A stretch of DNA of 64,000 bases from Lachnospiraceae bacterium M18-1 (GCA_000403295.2 KE159605.1:1397409-1461408); one strand, 5' to 3'; numbered from the stretch's first letter, positions 1 through 8,781 are shown. Made by a program: numbers and translations. Notes: generated by a model not told the origin, from the letters alone.

Positions 1-218
1 AATCCGGCATCCCACCACTGCTCCATGACGGTACTCTGCTCCTTTTGCTCCGCCATGCCGATGGTGACAAAGGTTTCGTCCGCTGCCTTTATTTTCTCCG
101 CAATCTCAAGCCACAGGTTCAGGCCCACTGTAAAGAGCATCGTGCCGCATAAAAAGATGATACAAAAAATCCCCGTTTTTACGGGTGTCCGAAAAAGTTG
201 TTTCAAGCTGTTTTTCAT
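1..218 (-). CDS. ABC transporter permease, N-terminal part (runs off window)
   Basis: The first 72 codons of a membrane protein leave the window at base 1. The ATG at 216-218 opens MKNSLKQLFRTPVKTG, a basic amphipathic start followed by one hydrophobic segment (about residues 17-35), the usual opening of FtsX/MacB-type permeases. It follows the ABC ATPase gene with a 36-base gap on the same strand, so it is probably the second permease of that exporter. The family and the operon are inferred from start, topology and context; the extracellular and C-terminal membrane parts are not visible. Confidence 0.7.
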   Translation of the reverse strand, partial: MKNSLKQLFRTPVKTGIFCIIFLCGTMLFTVGLNLWLEIAEKIKAADETFVTIGMAEQKEQSTVMEQWWDAG

Positions 219-240
219 CATAAAATTCCTCAATCGCCGC

Positions 241-303
241 GATTCACAGTTATTTCACTCACATGCGCAAAAACAGCGGGCAGAGCCGTCTGCCGATACT
301 GCG
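241..303. repeat. Dispersed repeat family A, copy 1 (partial)
   Basis: The block with ATTCACAG, CACATGCGCAAAAACAGC and GAGCCGTCTGCCGAT recurs in reverse orientation at about 48215-48293 and in degraded form at 26799-26861. It overlaps the 3' end of the ABC ATPase gene and supplies its stop codon. Confidence 0.75.
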
Positions 304-998
304 GGGCGGATTCTTCCGTCCTGTACGTGGTATACGATATCCGCCTGCTCCGCGATTCCCCGGTCATGGGTGACGAGGATGACGCAGTAATTTTCCTGAT
401 CCACCAGATTTTTTAGAATGCGGATGATGTTTTCTCCGTTTTCAAAGTCCAGGTTTCCAGTCGGTTCGTCGGCGAGAAGCAGCTTTGCCCCGGCAGCAAG
501 TGCCCTTGCAATGGCGACCCGCTGCTGCTCTCCTCCGCTCAGCATGGCGGGGTATTTTTTCCTGAGTTCCCCGGACAGCCCCACCTCTTCCAGCAGACGC
601 CCGGCCCGCTCCTTTGCCGCCGCAGCCTTTACTTTGGACAGCTCCATGGGGTACATGATATTTTCCTCCACGGTCAGCAGCGGAAAAAGCTGAAAATTCT
701 GGAACACAATGGAAATCTTTTCCCTGCGCAGCCTGGCGGTGTCCAGCGTGGCATAAGGCTTCCCTTCGTAGAAAATCTCTCCCTGCGTGGGGCGGTCCAG
801 CCCGGCCAGCAGGGAAAGCAGGGTAGTTTTTCCGCTTCCGGAACGGCCTGTCACCGCATAAAATTTTCCATAGGAAAATGTACAGCTCACGTCCTGCAGT
901 GCATGAACCTTCTGATATTTGCCCTGATATGTGTAGCTTACGTGCTCGGCTTTTAAAATCTCGTTCTTAAAAATCTCGTTCTTAATAATTTCGTCCAT
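255..998 (-). CDS. ABC transporter ATP-binding protein (LolD/MacB type)
   Basis: Cytoplasmic ATPase that powers the adjacent FtsX-type permeases, probably for export of a peptide, lipid or antibiotic. Of 247 residues, Walker A GRSGSGKT is at about 51-58, signature LSGGEQQR at 153-160, Walker [13 protein letters not shown] at 173-184 and the switch histidine (VTHD) near 211. The ATG follows AAGGGG. Codons 6-15 include a small duplication (KNEI twice) from a 16-base tandem repeat. The last 15 or so residues, ending [13 protein letters not shown], are encoded by a dispersed repeat also found at 48.2 kb, so the natural C-terminus has probably been replaced. It lies between two permease genes, downstream of the BlaI/M56 pair. 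Confidence 0.9.
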   Translation of the reverse strand: MDEIIKNEIFKNEILKAEHVSYTYQGKYQKVHALQDVSCTFSYGKFYAVTGRSGSGKTTLLSLLAGLDRPTQGEIFYEGKPYATLDTARLRREKISIVFQNFQLFPLLTVEENIMYPMELSKVKAAAAKERAGRLLEEVGLSGELRKKYPAMLSGGEQQRVAIARALAAGAKLLLADEPTGNLDFENGENIIRILKNLVDQENYCVILVTHDRGIAEQADIVYHVQDGRIRPAVSADGSARCFCACE

Positions 999-1010
999 AA
1001 CGTTCCCCTT

Positions 1011-1172
1011 AGTACATCATTGCATTAATTCCGAAGTAAATAGTGTCTGATGTTTACAGCAGCGCAAGACGGAGGAGGGAGGCGATGCTGGTAGCATCGT
1101 TGACTGACTCCAACGCAGCGATGGTGTGAACAGCGGGCACTATTTACTCGGTTATTAATGCAATGATGTGCT
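1011..1172. repeat. Hairpin repeat family B, copy 1
   Basis: A 162-base element with 35-base inverted arms (1011-1045 and 1138-1172). The arms share ACATCATTGCATTAAT and AGTAAATAGTG and differ at only a few positions. The core contains GCAAGACGGAGGA followed by GAGGC, matching in reverse orientation the core of the element at 28242-28405, whose arms are unrelated in sequence. It fills the gap between an ABC permease gene and the ATPase gene, and the permease stop codon lies in one arm. Confidence 0.85.
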
Positions 1173-2412
1173 AGCTATGAAAAATCTTCATCGGGTTTTC
1201 CAGAGTGAACCGGATCGCAGGCGCCAGCGTCGTCACGATGCGAATCACCAAAAATGCCGCCAGAATGCCGATTCCATGAGTTCCTCCTGTAAACGGCAGC
1301 GCCGCCGCACCGCCCAGCAGGGACAAAACCGCATTTTCTCCCACCAGCTCTGTCACGATCGCGGCCTTTTCTCTGCCCATACAGCGTTCCAGGTAGATTT
1401 CCCGTTTCCGGTGGCACATGGCGAAGAAAGAGACTAAGGCAGAGATTCCAGTAACAAGCAAAAACAGCGGCGCCATGAACAGTCTCAGTAAATGGATGCT
1501 GCTTTTCAATTGGGACGCGGCCTGTATGAAAAAACGGTCGTCGATGACCAGCGCATTTCCCGGACGCCCTCCCGGTGACTGCAGATCAATCTGCGGAAAT
1601 TTTGCTGTTTCTGCTTTGGTTTTCAGCGCATTGAGCTCCAGAGGGTTTGCCACAATTCCTTTTGCCGAGGAATACAGGAGGGGATTGCCGGCCTGCCGGT
1701 ATTGCGCGGCCAGCCAGGACAGGGAACACACAAGATCCGCCGCTTCCAGAGCGCTTTCCGGCGCAGTCCGGTAAAATCCGGCAATCTCCAGTTCTGCGGA
1801 GGTGATTTCTACGAATCCGGAAACTCCGTCAAATTCATCATACAGGGCGCGGTACAGGTTGATGTCAAGCACATCCCCCGCCTGCCAGGAAAGCCCCCGC
1901 TCCTGAATGAAGCTTTCGTTCACCAGGCAAAGGCCGATGCGGCCTGCATCCTGCTCCTGCACGGACAGCAGACTTAAGCCTTCCCCTCCCGAAAGGATGG
2001 CCCCGGCCTGCGTCTGTTCCATGGAAAATTCCGGCTTCCATGCATCCATGGCCGATACTGTATTGGTTCCCATCAGATGGACGCTGGCCCTCTGCTCCGT
2101 ATTTTCCGGGCCGAATCCGATGTTTCCGTAGCTTTCTGCCGTGACCGCATAATTTTCCAGCCCCAGATCCAGAAACAATTCGATTCGTTTTTCCGTAATG
2201 TCAAGCCCTGTCAGCCTGTCTCCGGTGGAATTTGCAATGGCTGCCGTCACAGGGATCTTTTCCCCCAGCGCGGCCAGCAGGCTTTCATTCTGCTCCAGAT
2301 TTCCAAAACAGATTCCGGCAAACAGAACCGCCAGGAAGGAAAACGCAGCCAGGATCAGACTCCTGGCTTTGTTTCTTTCGATATTTATAAACATCTTTTT
2401 TGCGGTGAACAT
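1171..2412 (-). CDS. ABC transporter permease, FtsX/MacB family
   Basis: Integral membrane subunit of the exporter. The open frame reaches further upstream, but ATG at 2410-2412 (MFTAKKMFINIERNKAR) is preceded by AAGGAGCAGC and is the better start, giving 413 residues. A membrane segment at about residues 20-40 is followed by a large extracytoplasmic domain (about 45-300) and a C-terminal block of three membrane segments (LFMAPLFLLVTGISALVSFF onwards). It ends ENPMKIFHS, resembling the NP(L/M) ending of FtsX permeases. The stop codon lies in the arm of the adjacent hairpin repeat. It follows the M56 gene closely and is probably in the BlaI-controlled operon. Confidence 0.85.
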   Translation of the reverse strand: MFTAKKMFINIERNKARSLILAAFSFLAVLFAGICFGNLEQNESLLAALGEKIPVTAAIANSTGDRLTGLDITEKRIELFLDLGLENYAVTAESYGNIGFGPENTEQRASVHLMGTNTVSAMDAWKPEFSMEQTQAGAILSGGEGLSLLSVQEQDAGRIGLCLVNESFIQERGLSWQAGDVLDINLYRALYDEFDGVSGFVEITSAELEIAGFYRTAPESALEAADLVCSLSWLAAQYRQAGNPLLYSSAKGIVANPLELNALKTKAETAKFPQIDLQSPGGRPGNALVIDDRFFIQAASQLKSSIHLLRLFMAPLFLLVTGISALVSFFAMCHRKREIYLERCMGREKAAIVTELVGENAVLSLLGGAAALPFTGGTHGIGILAAFLVIRIVTTLAPAIRFTLENPMKIFHS

Positions 2413-2470
2413 GCTGCTCCTTACTTGGTCGAGTAAACATTTCCCTTGCGGGGTATGTCTGCACGGCCCC

Positions 2471-5362
2471 TTACTTCTCATCTATCAGCTTCTGCATTTC
2501 CTTTTTCGAGACTTCTTTCAGTTCGGTCACGCGGTCTTTTTTGTCCCGCACCACTTCAAGGTAGACCGCTTTCTTTTCCGGGATGGTGTCATTTGTATAG
2601 ATCCAGTGATCCTTGTCGTAGATGACGGCGACCCCTTTGCCCTGGTAGATCCATCCGCTGTTTTTTTCCTTGGAAGCCTTTATGCCCAGCTTTTCATATT
2701 CCTTTGGCAGGCTGGTTTCTGTTTCATTCGGGTCTCCCTCGGAATAGGCGACTTCGCCAGATGTGGCTTCCCCTTCCGCCTTATCTGTGTCACCCTCTTC
2801 CGCGGCATACGCTTCCAAATCGCCCCGTTCCGCGGCGGGAAATGTGACCACACTGACTATATTCCCTGAGTCGTCCCACCTGATAAGGCCGGAGCCTTCT
2901 TTGACATCGACGCCTTCGCTTACAGACGAATCCGGCACGCTGCTTTCATCGAACGGAAATACGGAAAAGTCGGTGATCTTCCCGTTTTTGTCCCGGTTCA
3001 CGGTGATCCCCAGTTTTCCGGAACCCTCTGCCAGCCTTGTATAAACGTTTGGCTTTGTCTCATCTTTAAAATATCCTACGGTCTGGTTCTTATACATCAG
3101 GAAATCCGTTTTTTTGTCGTAGGACAGGCCGAATTTCTTATATTCCTCAAATTCCTCTCCCTTGGAAATGACGTAGGCTGCGCTGCGGTATGAATTGTCC
3201 CCGGTGTCGGTTTCTTGATTGCCGGCGTAGGTTTTCGCCGCGGTTTCTTCCGTGTCCTCCGCAAAATGCACTCCGATCTTATCCTCGTCTGCTTCTCTCA
3301 CGGATACCCCGCTGACCTTTCCTTCTTTATCGTAGACAGCCCGGACCACGACCTCACCATCATTGTCGGCCCACAGTACGCCGCCTTCTTTCTCGTCTAT
3401 GAAAAAGCGGACCGGAGTCTTTCCCTTATAAAGCCTGCCTTCGGACTGGCTGAAGCTGATTCCGTATTTTCCGTAATGCTCCTCAAAAAAGGTCTCCAGC
3501 TCCAGGTCTGATTCGATCTGCAGCAGGCGTTCTCTCTCCTCCTGCATCTGCTCGATCTCCCGGGTAAGGTCGTCTGCATTGCTTCGGAACTGTTCCATTT
3601 TCTTTTCATTTTCTTCAATCATCCTTTTCAGCGTCTCGATCTGCTTTGTGTTCTCTTCCTGTTCCCGGCGCAGCTTCTCCTGATCCGTGTTCTGTCCTGC
3701 ATTCGCCTTGATATCCTGAATCTCCTGATTCCGTTCTGTGGTTTGATCTAACATCGCCTTGTATACCAGGATATCTGTATGCAGATAATCCAGTCTGTCC
3801 AGTTCGTTTTCTATTTCTTCTATGGACTGATCCAGATCTGCAATCCGGTCCGCAAGCTCTTTCCTGCTGTAACTCAGTGCGCTTTCATCCATCGCGGAAG
3901 TATCCTGAACCAGCTTGTTCACATTTTCCTCCTCGTTTTTAGCGGTGCTTTCTTTGCTTTCCTCTGTCAGATCCAGTGCAGACTCGTGAATGGCCTCACC
4001 GCTCTGTTTTGACTCTTTCAATGCGGCGGAGAGGGATTTCGTAACGACACGGTTATCCGCATTCGTTTCCTCTGCATCCACCGCCTCCGCCCGGAGGGTT
4101 GTTTCCCTGCTTTTTTCCGCCTCTCCATAGGAACCGCAGGAGGTTGCAAAGAGCAGGATGATTCCGCAAACCAGCGCCGCCGACAGTCCATGGACAAAGG
4201 GCGGAGTTTTTTTCATTTTCATAATCGCACCAATCCTTTCTTCGATTGCGTTTTTGCTGAAACTGTTTCCCAGGGGGAGCAGACCGCTCTTTTCCTCTTC
4301 CATCTCGATCAACGCCATGGCGTATGCGGATTTCTGCTCTTCGCCGAATCGGTGTACAACGGCTTCGTCGCAGGCTAATTCCAGATCCCGGTTGAAGAAT
4401 CTATACATCAGGTACACGCATGGATTGAACCAGTGTATGCACAGAACCGCCGCCATCAGCAGCTTTACCGCCGCGTCAAAATACCGGATATGCACGTATT
4501 CGTGTTCCAGCACGTAGCGGAGCCGGAATCTGTCTCCGCATTTTGCGGACTTCGGCAGTAAAATGACGGGATGCCAGACTCCGTATGACAGCGGGGACAC
4601 GATCTGGTCTGACTGGCGTATGGACAGCTTTCTCCACAAAGGATGGCTGCTATGCCAGATATCCAGGAAATGGTCTTCGAAAGGCAGCGACATCCGAAAT
4701 TCCCGGTAACACCGGAAATACATCCACCCGAAAAAGATTGCACAGGCCAGGAAGCCTGCTGCCCAGATTCCCTTTAAAGCCGGAAGTATTTTTGCAAGCT
4801 GCTCCGCAAGGGGAAGCGCTTCTTCTGAAATGCTTTCGGAGGATATTGGCAAATCCAATTGCCCGCCGGCTTCTGATTCTGACTGCGCGTTCCCGGCAGA
4901 ACTGCCCTGTGTGTCAGTTTCCGATTCTGAATGTGCGTTCCCGGCGGAACTGCCCTGTGAGTCAGTTTCCGATTCTGAATGCAGATTACGGGCGGAACTG
5001 CTCTGTGAGCCAGTTACCGATTCTGACTGCGCGTTCCCGGCCGCGTTGCTCTCCATGGCTGCTCCTGCATCGGACGGCCGGGAAAGGTCTGTACTGCCGG
5101 AAATCGTTTCTTCACCGGGCAGATATCCGGAAATCATGGATGTAAAATTGTGTATCTGCTCTGTATCGGATGCCGCATTTTGAAGCAGGGTATACGCGCT
5201 CCACGAGAAGGGTATGGAAAACGGGATCAACAGCCGGAGCAGGGCGGCTGTCCAGAGCACCGCAAATGTCCTTTTCGGCAGCCGGTCTTTCAGGGCCGCC
5301 CTGACTGCCAGGATTACCAGGATCAATACCGCGCCGGAAATACTCATTGCCATTAGACTCAT
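2471..5362 (-). CDS. M56 (BlaR1-type) membrane metallopeptidase with repeat-rich sensor region
   Basis: Signal-transducing peptidase expected to inactivate the BlaI repressor encoded just upstream. I chose the ATG at 5360-5362 behind AGGTGA; a GTG three codons earlier is possible. N-terminal membrane segments are followed by a Ser/Glu-rich stretch of about four degenerate 16-residue repeats (SESETDSQGSSAGN type, residues about 105-170). The M56 domain has zinc motif HEYVH at about 287-291 and the downstream ELACDEAV. After a further membrane segment (ALVCGIILLFATSC) comes a coiled coil (about 490-620) and three imperfect modules with Y-x-K-x-G and (Y/W)-x-(G/N) landmarks, the last near the C-terminus. 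There is no penicillin-binding domain, so the ligand is unlikely to be sensed as in BlaR1. Confidence 0.88.
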   Translation of the reverse strand: MSLMAMSISGAVLILVILAVRAALKDRLPKRTFAVLWTAALLRLLIPFSIPFSWSAYTLLQNAASDTEQIHNFTSMISGYLPGEETISGSTDLSRPSDAGAAMESNAAGNAQSESVTGSQSSSARNLHSESETDSQGSSAGNAHSESETDTQGSSAGNAQSESEAGGQLDLPISSESISEEALPLAEQLAKILPALKGIWAAGFLACAIFFGWMYFRCYREFRMSLPFEDHFLDIWHSSHPLWRKLSIRQSDQIVSPLSYGVWHPVILLPKSAKCGDRFRLRYVLEHEYVHIRYFDAAVKLLMAAVLCIHWFNPCVYLMYRFFNRDLELACDEAVVHRFGEEQKSAYAMALIEMEEEKSGLLPLGNSFSKNAIEERIGAIMKMKKTPPFVHGLSAALVCGIILLFATSCGSYGEAEKSRETTLRAEAVDAEETNADNRVVTKSLSAALKESKQSGEAIHESALDLTEESKESTAKNEEENVNKLVQDTSAMDESALSYSRKELADRIADLDQSIEEIENELDRLDYLHTDILVYKAMLDQTTERNQEIQDIKANAGQNTDQEKLRREQEENTKQIETLKRMIEENEKKMEQFRSNADDLTREIEQMQEERERLLQIESDLELETFFEEHYGKYGISFSQSEGRLYKGKTPVRFFIDEKEGGVLWADNDGEVVVRAVYDKEGKVSGVSVREADEDKIGVHFAEDTEETAAKTYAGNQETDTGDNSYRSAAYVISKGEEFEEYKKFGLSYDKKTDFLMYKNQTVGYFKDETKPNVYTRLAEGSGKLGITVNRDKNGKITDFSVFPFDESSVPDSSVSEGVDVKEGSGLIRWDDSGNIVSVVTFPAAERGDLEAYAAEEGDTDKAEGEATSGEVAYSEGDPNETETSLPKEYEKLGIKASKEKNSGWIYQGKGVAVIYDKDHWIYTNDTIPEKKAVYLEVVRDKKDRVTELKEVSKKEMQKLIDEK

Positions 5363-5372
5363 CTCTCTCACC

Positions 5373-5732
5373 TCACTCCAATTCGCCTACGATCTGTTTT
5401 AGCTGCGAAATCTGCTCGGGGGAGAGCTTTTTCCTCCCCAGCAGGGCCGCGAACAGCTTATCCGCCGAGCCGTCGTAAATCTTGTTGATCAGTTCATTGG
5501 TCTCCGCCTCCTGCACCTCCTCCTTGGGGATCAGCGCATGGCACATGAAGTTCGGCTCCGACCGCTCAATGGCGCCTTTCTTGATGCAGCGTTTGATCAG
5601 CGTATAGGTGGTGTTCATATTCCAGCCGACCTCTTCTTTTAATACGTTGGAAATGTTCTTGGCCGTGGAATCTCCCTCCCGCCACAGCACGTCCATTACC
5701 TTTAGTTCCGAATCGAATAATTTTATATCCAT
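5373..5732 (-). CDS. BlaI/MecI/CopY-family transcriptional repressor
   Basis: Winged-helix repressor of 119 residues from the ATG at 5730-5732 (MDIKLFDSELKVMDVLW), with AAAGGGG upstream; a GTG six codons earlier is less likely. The family pattern is visible in ELKVMDVLWREGDSTAKNI and WNMNTTYTLIKRCIKKG, followed by the C-terminal dimerisation and cleavage region. Its stop codon is about 10 bases before the M56 start, so the two are co-translated. Two dyads that fit its operator flank the promoter immediately upstream. It probably represses its own operon, including the ABC exporter, until the M56 protein signals. Confidence 0.93.
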   Translation of the reverse strand: MDIKLFDSELKVMDVLWREGDSTAKNISNVLKEEVGWNMNTTYTLIKRCIKKGAIERSEPNFMCHALIPKEEVQEAETNELINKIYDGSADKLFAALLGRKKLSPEQISQLKQIVGELE

Positions 5733-5750
5733 ATCCACAGCCCCTTTCAC

Positions 5751-5802
5751 ACTACTGTAGTAGTTTTTCTTTTATACTACCACAGTAGTGTATCTATGTC
5801 AA
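5751..5802 (-). promoter_or_regulatory. BlaI-type promoter with two operators
   Basis: On the minus strand TTGACA (5797-5802) and TAGTAT (5774-5779) are 17 bases apart. A dyad TACTAC-CACA-GTAGTG (about 5775-5790) covers the spacer and -10 box. A second dyad ACTAC-TGTA-GTAGT (5751-5764) lies just downstream. Two spaced dyads are typical of BlaI/MecI/CopY autoregulation; repressor binding is inferred. Confidence 0.85.
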
Positions 5803-5965
5803 CAAAAAAAGAGAAACACAGCCATCCTTTTTTAGGAGAAAAATGTAAAAATATTTCAGCAGCCCTATCTTTTCCAGTCTCTCACTCGTTATACATGATA
5901 AGATAAAAAGAAAATGCGCATTGACTTTCAGTCAAAGCCGCCGTGGGAAAGGAGGAGAGGATTTT

Positions 5966-6487
5966 GTGGACTTTGATTTGCTGTTAGTACAAAAAATGAA
6001 GCGTGGCGATGAAAATGCTTTTGATGTATTTGTCCGCAAGCATTATGAAGAAATATTAAAATACTGCAGCTTTCATTGCCTCGACGTATCATACGCCGAA
6101 GATTTGACACAGGAAACCTTTTTGCATTTTTTTGAAAAGTTATCCAATTATCGTTATATGGGAAAAACCAAAAATTATTTGTATACCATAGCCGGAAATC
6201 TCTGCAGGGACTATTACAAAAAGGCAAAAGAAAGTCTGCTGGAAGAACAATCAAGGGAATTTCAAAATGCTTTGCAGCAATCGAAAACAGATGACATTCT
6301 TAACAAGATTACGATTGAAGCAGCTTTAAATCATTTACCGGAAGAATTACGGGAGGTTATTGTGCTCTACTATTTTCAAGAATTAAAACTTGTAGAAATA
6401 TCCGAAATATTACAAATAAGTCTGCCTTTGGTAAAGTATCGAATAAAACAGGCAAAAATCCGATTAGAAAAATTGTTAAAGGAGTGA
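5966..6487 (+). CDS. ECF-type RNA polymerase sigma factor
   Basis: Sigma-70 family factor of about 173 residues. GTG at 5966 is preferred because AAAGGAGGAG precedes it; the frame extends 15 codons further up. Region 2 is seen in YAEDLTQETFLHFFEKL and YTIAGNLCRDYYKK, region 4 in HLPEELREVIVLYYFQELKLVEISEILQ and the helix LVKYRIKQAKIRLEK (given here in overlapping parts). It is followed without gap by a membrane protein gene and ABC exporter genes, a common sigma/ABC module in Firmicutes, so it probably switches on that exporter. No classical anti-sigma protein is visible; the next gene may serve. Confidence 0.92.
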   Translation: MDFDLLLVQKMKRGDENAFDVFVRKHYEEILKYCSFHCLDVSYAEDLTQETFLHFFEKLSNYRYMGKTKNYLYTIAGNLCRDYYKKAKESLLEEQSREFQNALQQSKTDDILNKITIEAALNHLPEELREVIVLYYFQELKLVEISEILQISLPLVKYRIKQAKIRLEKLLKE

Positions 6488-6491
6488 TTTT

Positions 6492-7256
6492 GTGAACTCA
6501 GAAAAAAGGCTCAAGGATTACAAAGAAAACATAAAAATAATTCCCAAAGAGCAGCTAATAGCAGAAACGGTAAGAAAATCAATAGAAACATACTGTTCTG
6601 CCGAGCAGGAACAGTTATTGACTTATTGGGAATTTTTATGGGTGCAGTTAAAGCTTATACGAAAAAGATGGTGGTTATTTCAAATATTGCTGCTTCTTCT
6701 ATTATGGGCTGCATTAGCGTCTGTACAAGGTGAGCAGCTCATGCAAAGAATATTTGGCGTCGCTGCTTCCCTGTTTATTATTCTGATCATTCCAGAACTT
6801 TGGAAAAGCCAGACTTATCAGTCCATGGAAATTGAAGCGGCCTCTTACTATTCGTTACGCCAGATATATGCAGCCAGAATGTTGTTATTTGGCATTGTGG
6901 ATATTTTTTTGATCACCATTTTTTGTACGCTTACTACGATTACAATGAATATTTTTCTTTCAGAACTTTTGGTACAATTCATATTTCCTATGGCAGTAAC
7001 GACTGTCATATGTTTTGGAATCTTATGCAGCAAATATTCGTTTAGTGAAACAACAGCAGTAATGATGTGTACTGTGTGGAGTGCTGTATGGCTGATTGTG
7101 ATTTTGAACGAAAAGGTATACGATACAATAACACTCCCGCTTTGGGCCGCCTTTATCGGAATCGCTTTTGGGTTTCTGGCATTTACGATTTATCGCGTGT
7201 TACATTACTGTAATCATTTTATGGAGGTAAACTCACATGGATTTGGTATTAGATAA
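6492..7256 (+). CDS. Six-TM membrane protein of sigma/ABC module
   Basis: Starts at GTG 6492 behind AAAGGAG. A charged cytoplasmic N-terminus of about 55 residues (MNSEKRLKDYKENIKIIPKE) is followed by about six membrane segments. It overlaps the ABC ATPase gene by 20 bases. I do not recognise a named domain. The position between an ECF sigma factor and an ABC transporter and the soluble N-terminus suggest either a sigma regulator or a permease-like subunit; both are inference. Confidence 0.75.
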   Translation: MNSEKRLKDYKENIKIIPKEQLIAETVRKSIETYCSAEQEQLLTYWEFLWVQLKLIRKRWWLFQILLLLLLWAALASVQGEQLMQRIFGVAASLFIILIIPELWKSQTYQSMEIEAASYYSLRQIYAARMLLFGIVDIFLITIFCTLTTITMNIFLSELLVQFIFPMAVTTVICFGILCSKYSFSETTAVMMCTVWSAVWLIVILNEKVYDTITLPLWAAFIGIAFGFLAFTIYRVLHYCNHFMEVNSHGFGIR

Positions 7257-8070
7257 CCTGACAAAAGAATTTGGTGAATTTGTTGCGGTAGACCATATAA
7301 ACATCACTATGACAAGCGGAGTGTATGGTTTATTGGGCGTAAATGGCGCGGGGAAAACTACTTTAATGAGAATGTTATGTACCCTGCTGAAGCCTACAGA
7401 TGGGAATATTTATTGCAGCGGAAAAGATATTTTTAAAATGGAGGAGGAATATAGAAATTTGTTGGGATATTTGCCGCAGGATTTTGGCTTCTACCCGGAA
7501 TTTACTGTAAAAGACTATCTTCTCTATATTGCGGCAATTAAGGGGATTCGTCCTGCCGTTGCCAGAAAAAGGACAAAGGAACTGATCGCCAAGGTGGGAC
7601 TTACAAAAGCAGCAGACAAGAAATTGAAAAAACTGTCCGGCGGAATGAAACGGCGTGCCGGGATTGCACAGGCAATGATAAATAACCCTCAGATTTTAAT
7701 ACTTGACGAACCGACAGCGGGGCTTGACCCCAATGAAAGAATACGCTTCCGAAACCTGATCAGCGAGCTTTCAGAAGAACGCATGGTATTGCTGTCCACT
7801 CATATTGTTTCTGATATTGAGTATATTGCAAATGAAATATTGATGATGAAAGATGGCGCGATCATAAATCAGGGAACATTGGACAAAATAATTGACTCTA
7901 TGCCGGAAAGAGTCTGGACTTGCTCTGTCCGGCCGCAAGAGGTATCCGCAATAACAAAAAGATATAAAGTCTCTAACATGAAGTCTGAACACGGCGGAGT
8001 GGACTTACGGATCATTTCAGCAGAGAAGCCTTATGAATCGGCTGTATTTGCCTGCAGCTCCGACGCTTAA
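7237..8070 (+). CDS. ABC-2 type exporter ATPase, 3' end replaced by IS
   Basis: ATPase with Walker A GVNGAGKTT (about 35-43), signature LSGGMKRRAGIAQAM, Walker [14 protein letters not shown] and the switch LLSTHIVSDIEY. The start follows GGAGG. The coding sequence is broken at codon 273 by the insertion at 8055. Removing the element and one 9-base target copy restores the frame: ...FAC then PSLEDVFLYYFGEKVGDDND and a stop at 10289-10291, giving about 295 residues. The current version ends ACSSDA. The lost tail is a usual feature of the family but not part of the ATPase core, so activity may remain. Confidence 0.9.
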   Translation: MDLVLDNLTKEFGEFVAVDHINITMTSGVYGLLGVNGAGKTTLMRMLCTLLKPTDGNIYCSGKDIFKMEEEYRNLLGYLPQDFGFYPEFTVKDYLLYIAAIKGIRPAVARKRTKELIAKVGLTKAADKKLKKLSGGMKRRAGIAQAMINNPQILILDEPTAGLDPNERIRFRNLISELSEERMVLLSTHIVSDIEYIANEILMMKDGAIINQGTLDKIIDSMPERVWTCSVRPQEVSAITKRYKVSNMKSEHGGVDLRIISAEKPYESAVFACSSDA

Positions 8071-8586
8071 ATATTTTTTGTTTTGAAATCATACGTAATT
8101 TAAAGACATTAAGACGGTTTGGTAAAGAGGCGGGAAATTTTTTCTTCGCACTCAGGATAAAAGAGCTGTTGGATGGAACAAAAAGATGAGCCATGAAACA
8201 CCAGGGGCTGTTTCATATGTTGCTCACTTAAAAAGCATCTGTTCCGGCAAGGGAGATCAAACATGGGACAAATCATTCATCTGGATAAAGGGAATCCCCA
8301 TTTTCATTTAGGATAGCATTCGAAACAGGGGATATGGTCTGCTACTGTCATTGATTGTCAGACATTCCCAAATGATCTATGGAAAAGTTTCTTTACGGAT
8401 CAGGCGTACTTTAAGTTTTAATGAGATATCCGTCTGACGCGCAATTCCGGAAAAAAGAAATCCGAATCGGGTGGTTTTCGGCCCCAATACCAGAGTGTTC
8501 TATGTGTATTGTGTATATTATAATAGAAGAAATGCATAAATTATCTGATGACTTTGGCTAAAATCGCAAAAAGGTAGGAAATCATA

Positions 8587-8672
8587 AAAAAACCTCCCAT
8601 TTTATGGAAAAATGAGAGATAATGTAATTAACCCAACAACATATCTTCACCCATAAAAGAAGGAGGTTTTTT
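8587..8672 (+). promoter_or_regulatory. Shine-Dalgarno-masking hairpin of the IS4-like element
   Basis: AAAAAACCTCC (8587-8597) is perfectly complementary to GGAGGTTTTTT (8662-8672), which contains the ribosome binding site for the ATG at 8675. Read-through RNA would hide that site. A start inside the 64-base loop would leave it free; I could not fix a promoter there with confidence. Confidence 0.6.
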
Positions 8673-8781
8673 ACATGAAAAGAGAATAGCGGTTACGAGA
8701 AAAGAAACCCGGGAAAACTTACAGAAACTCCGGCTTGCATGTGAACTCTCAAAACTGATCCGGCACTACTTCCCGGATCTG

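Noticed and set aside
4585-5183. Plus-strand frames with internal repeats
   Set aside because: Their repetitiveness mirrors the Ser/Glu repeats of the M56 protein on the other strand.
5918-5936. Palindrome TTGACTTTCAGTCAA as sigma-factor operator
   Set aside because: Single occurrence just before the sigma gene start; no second copy or known match supports it.
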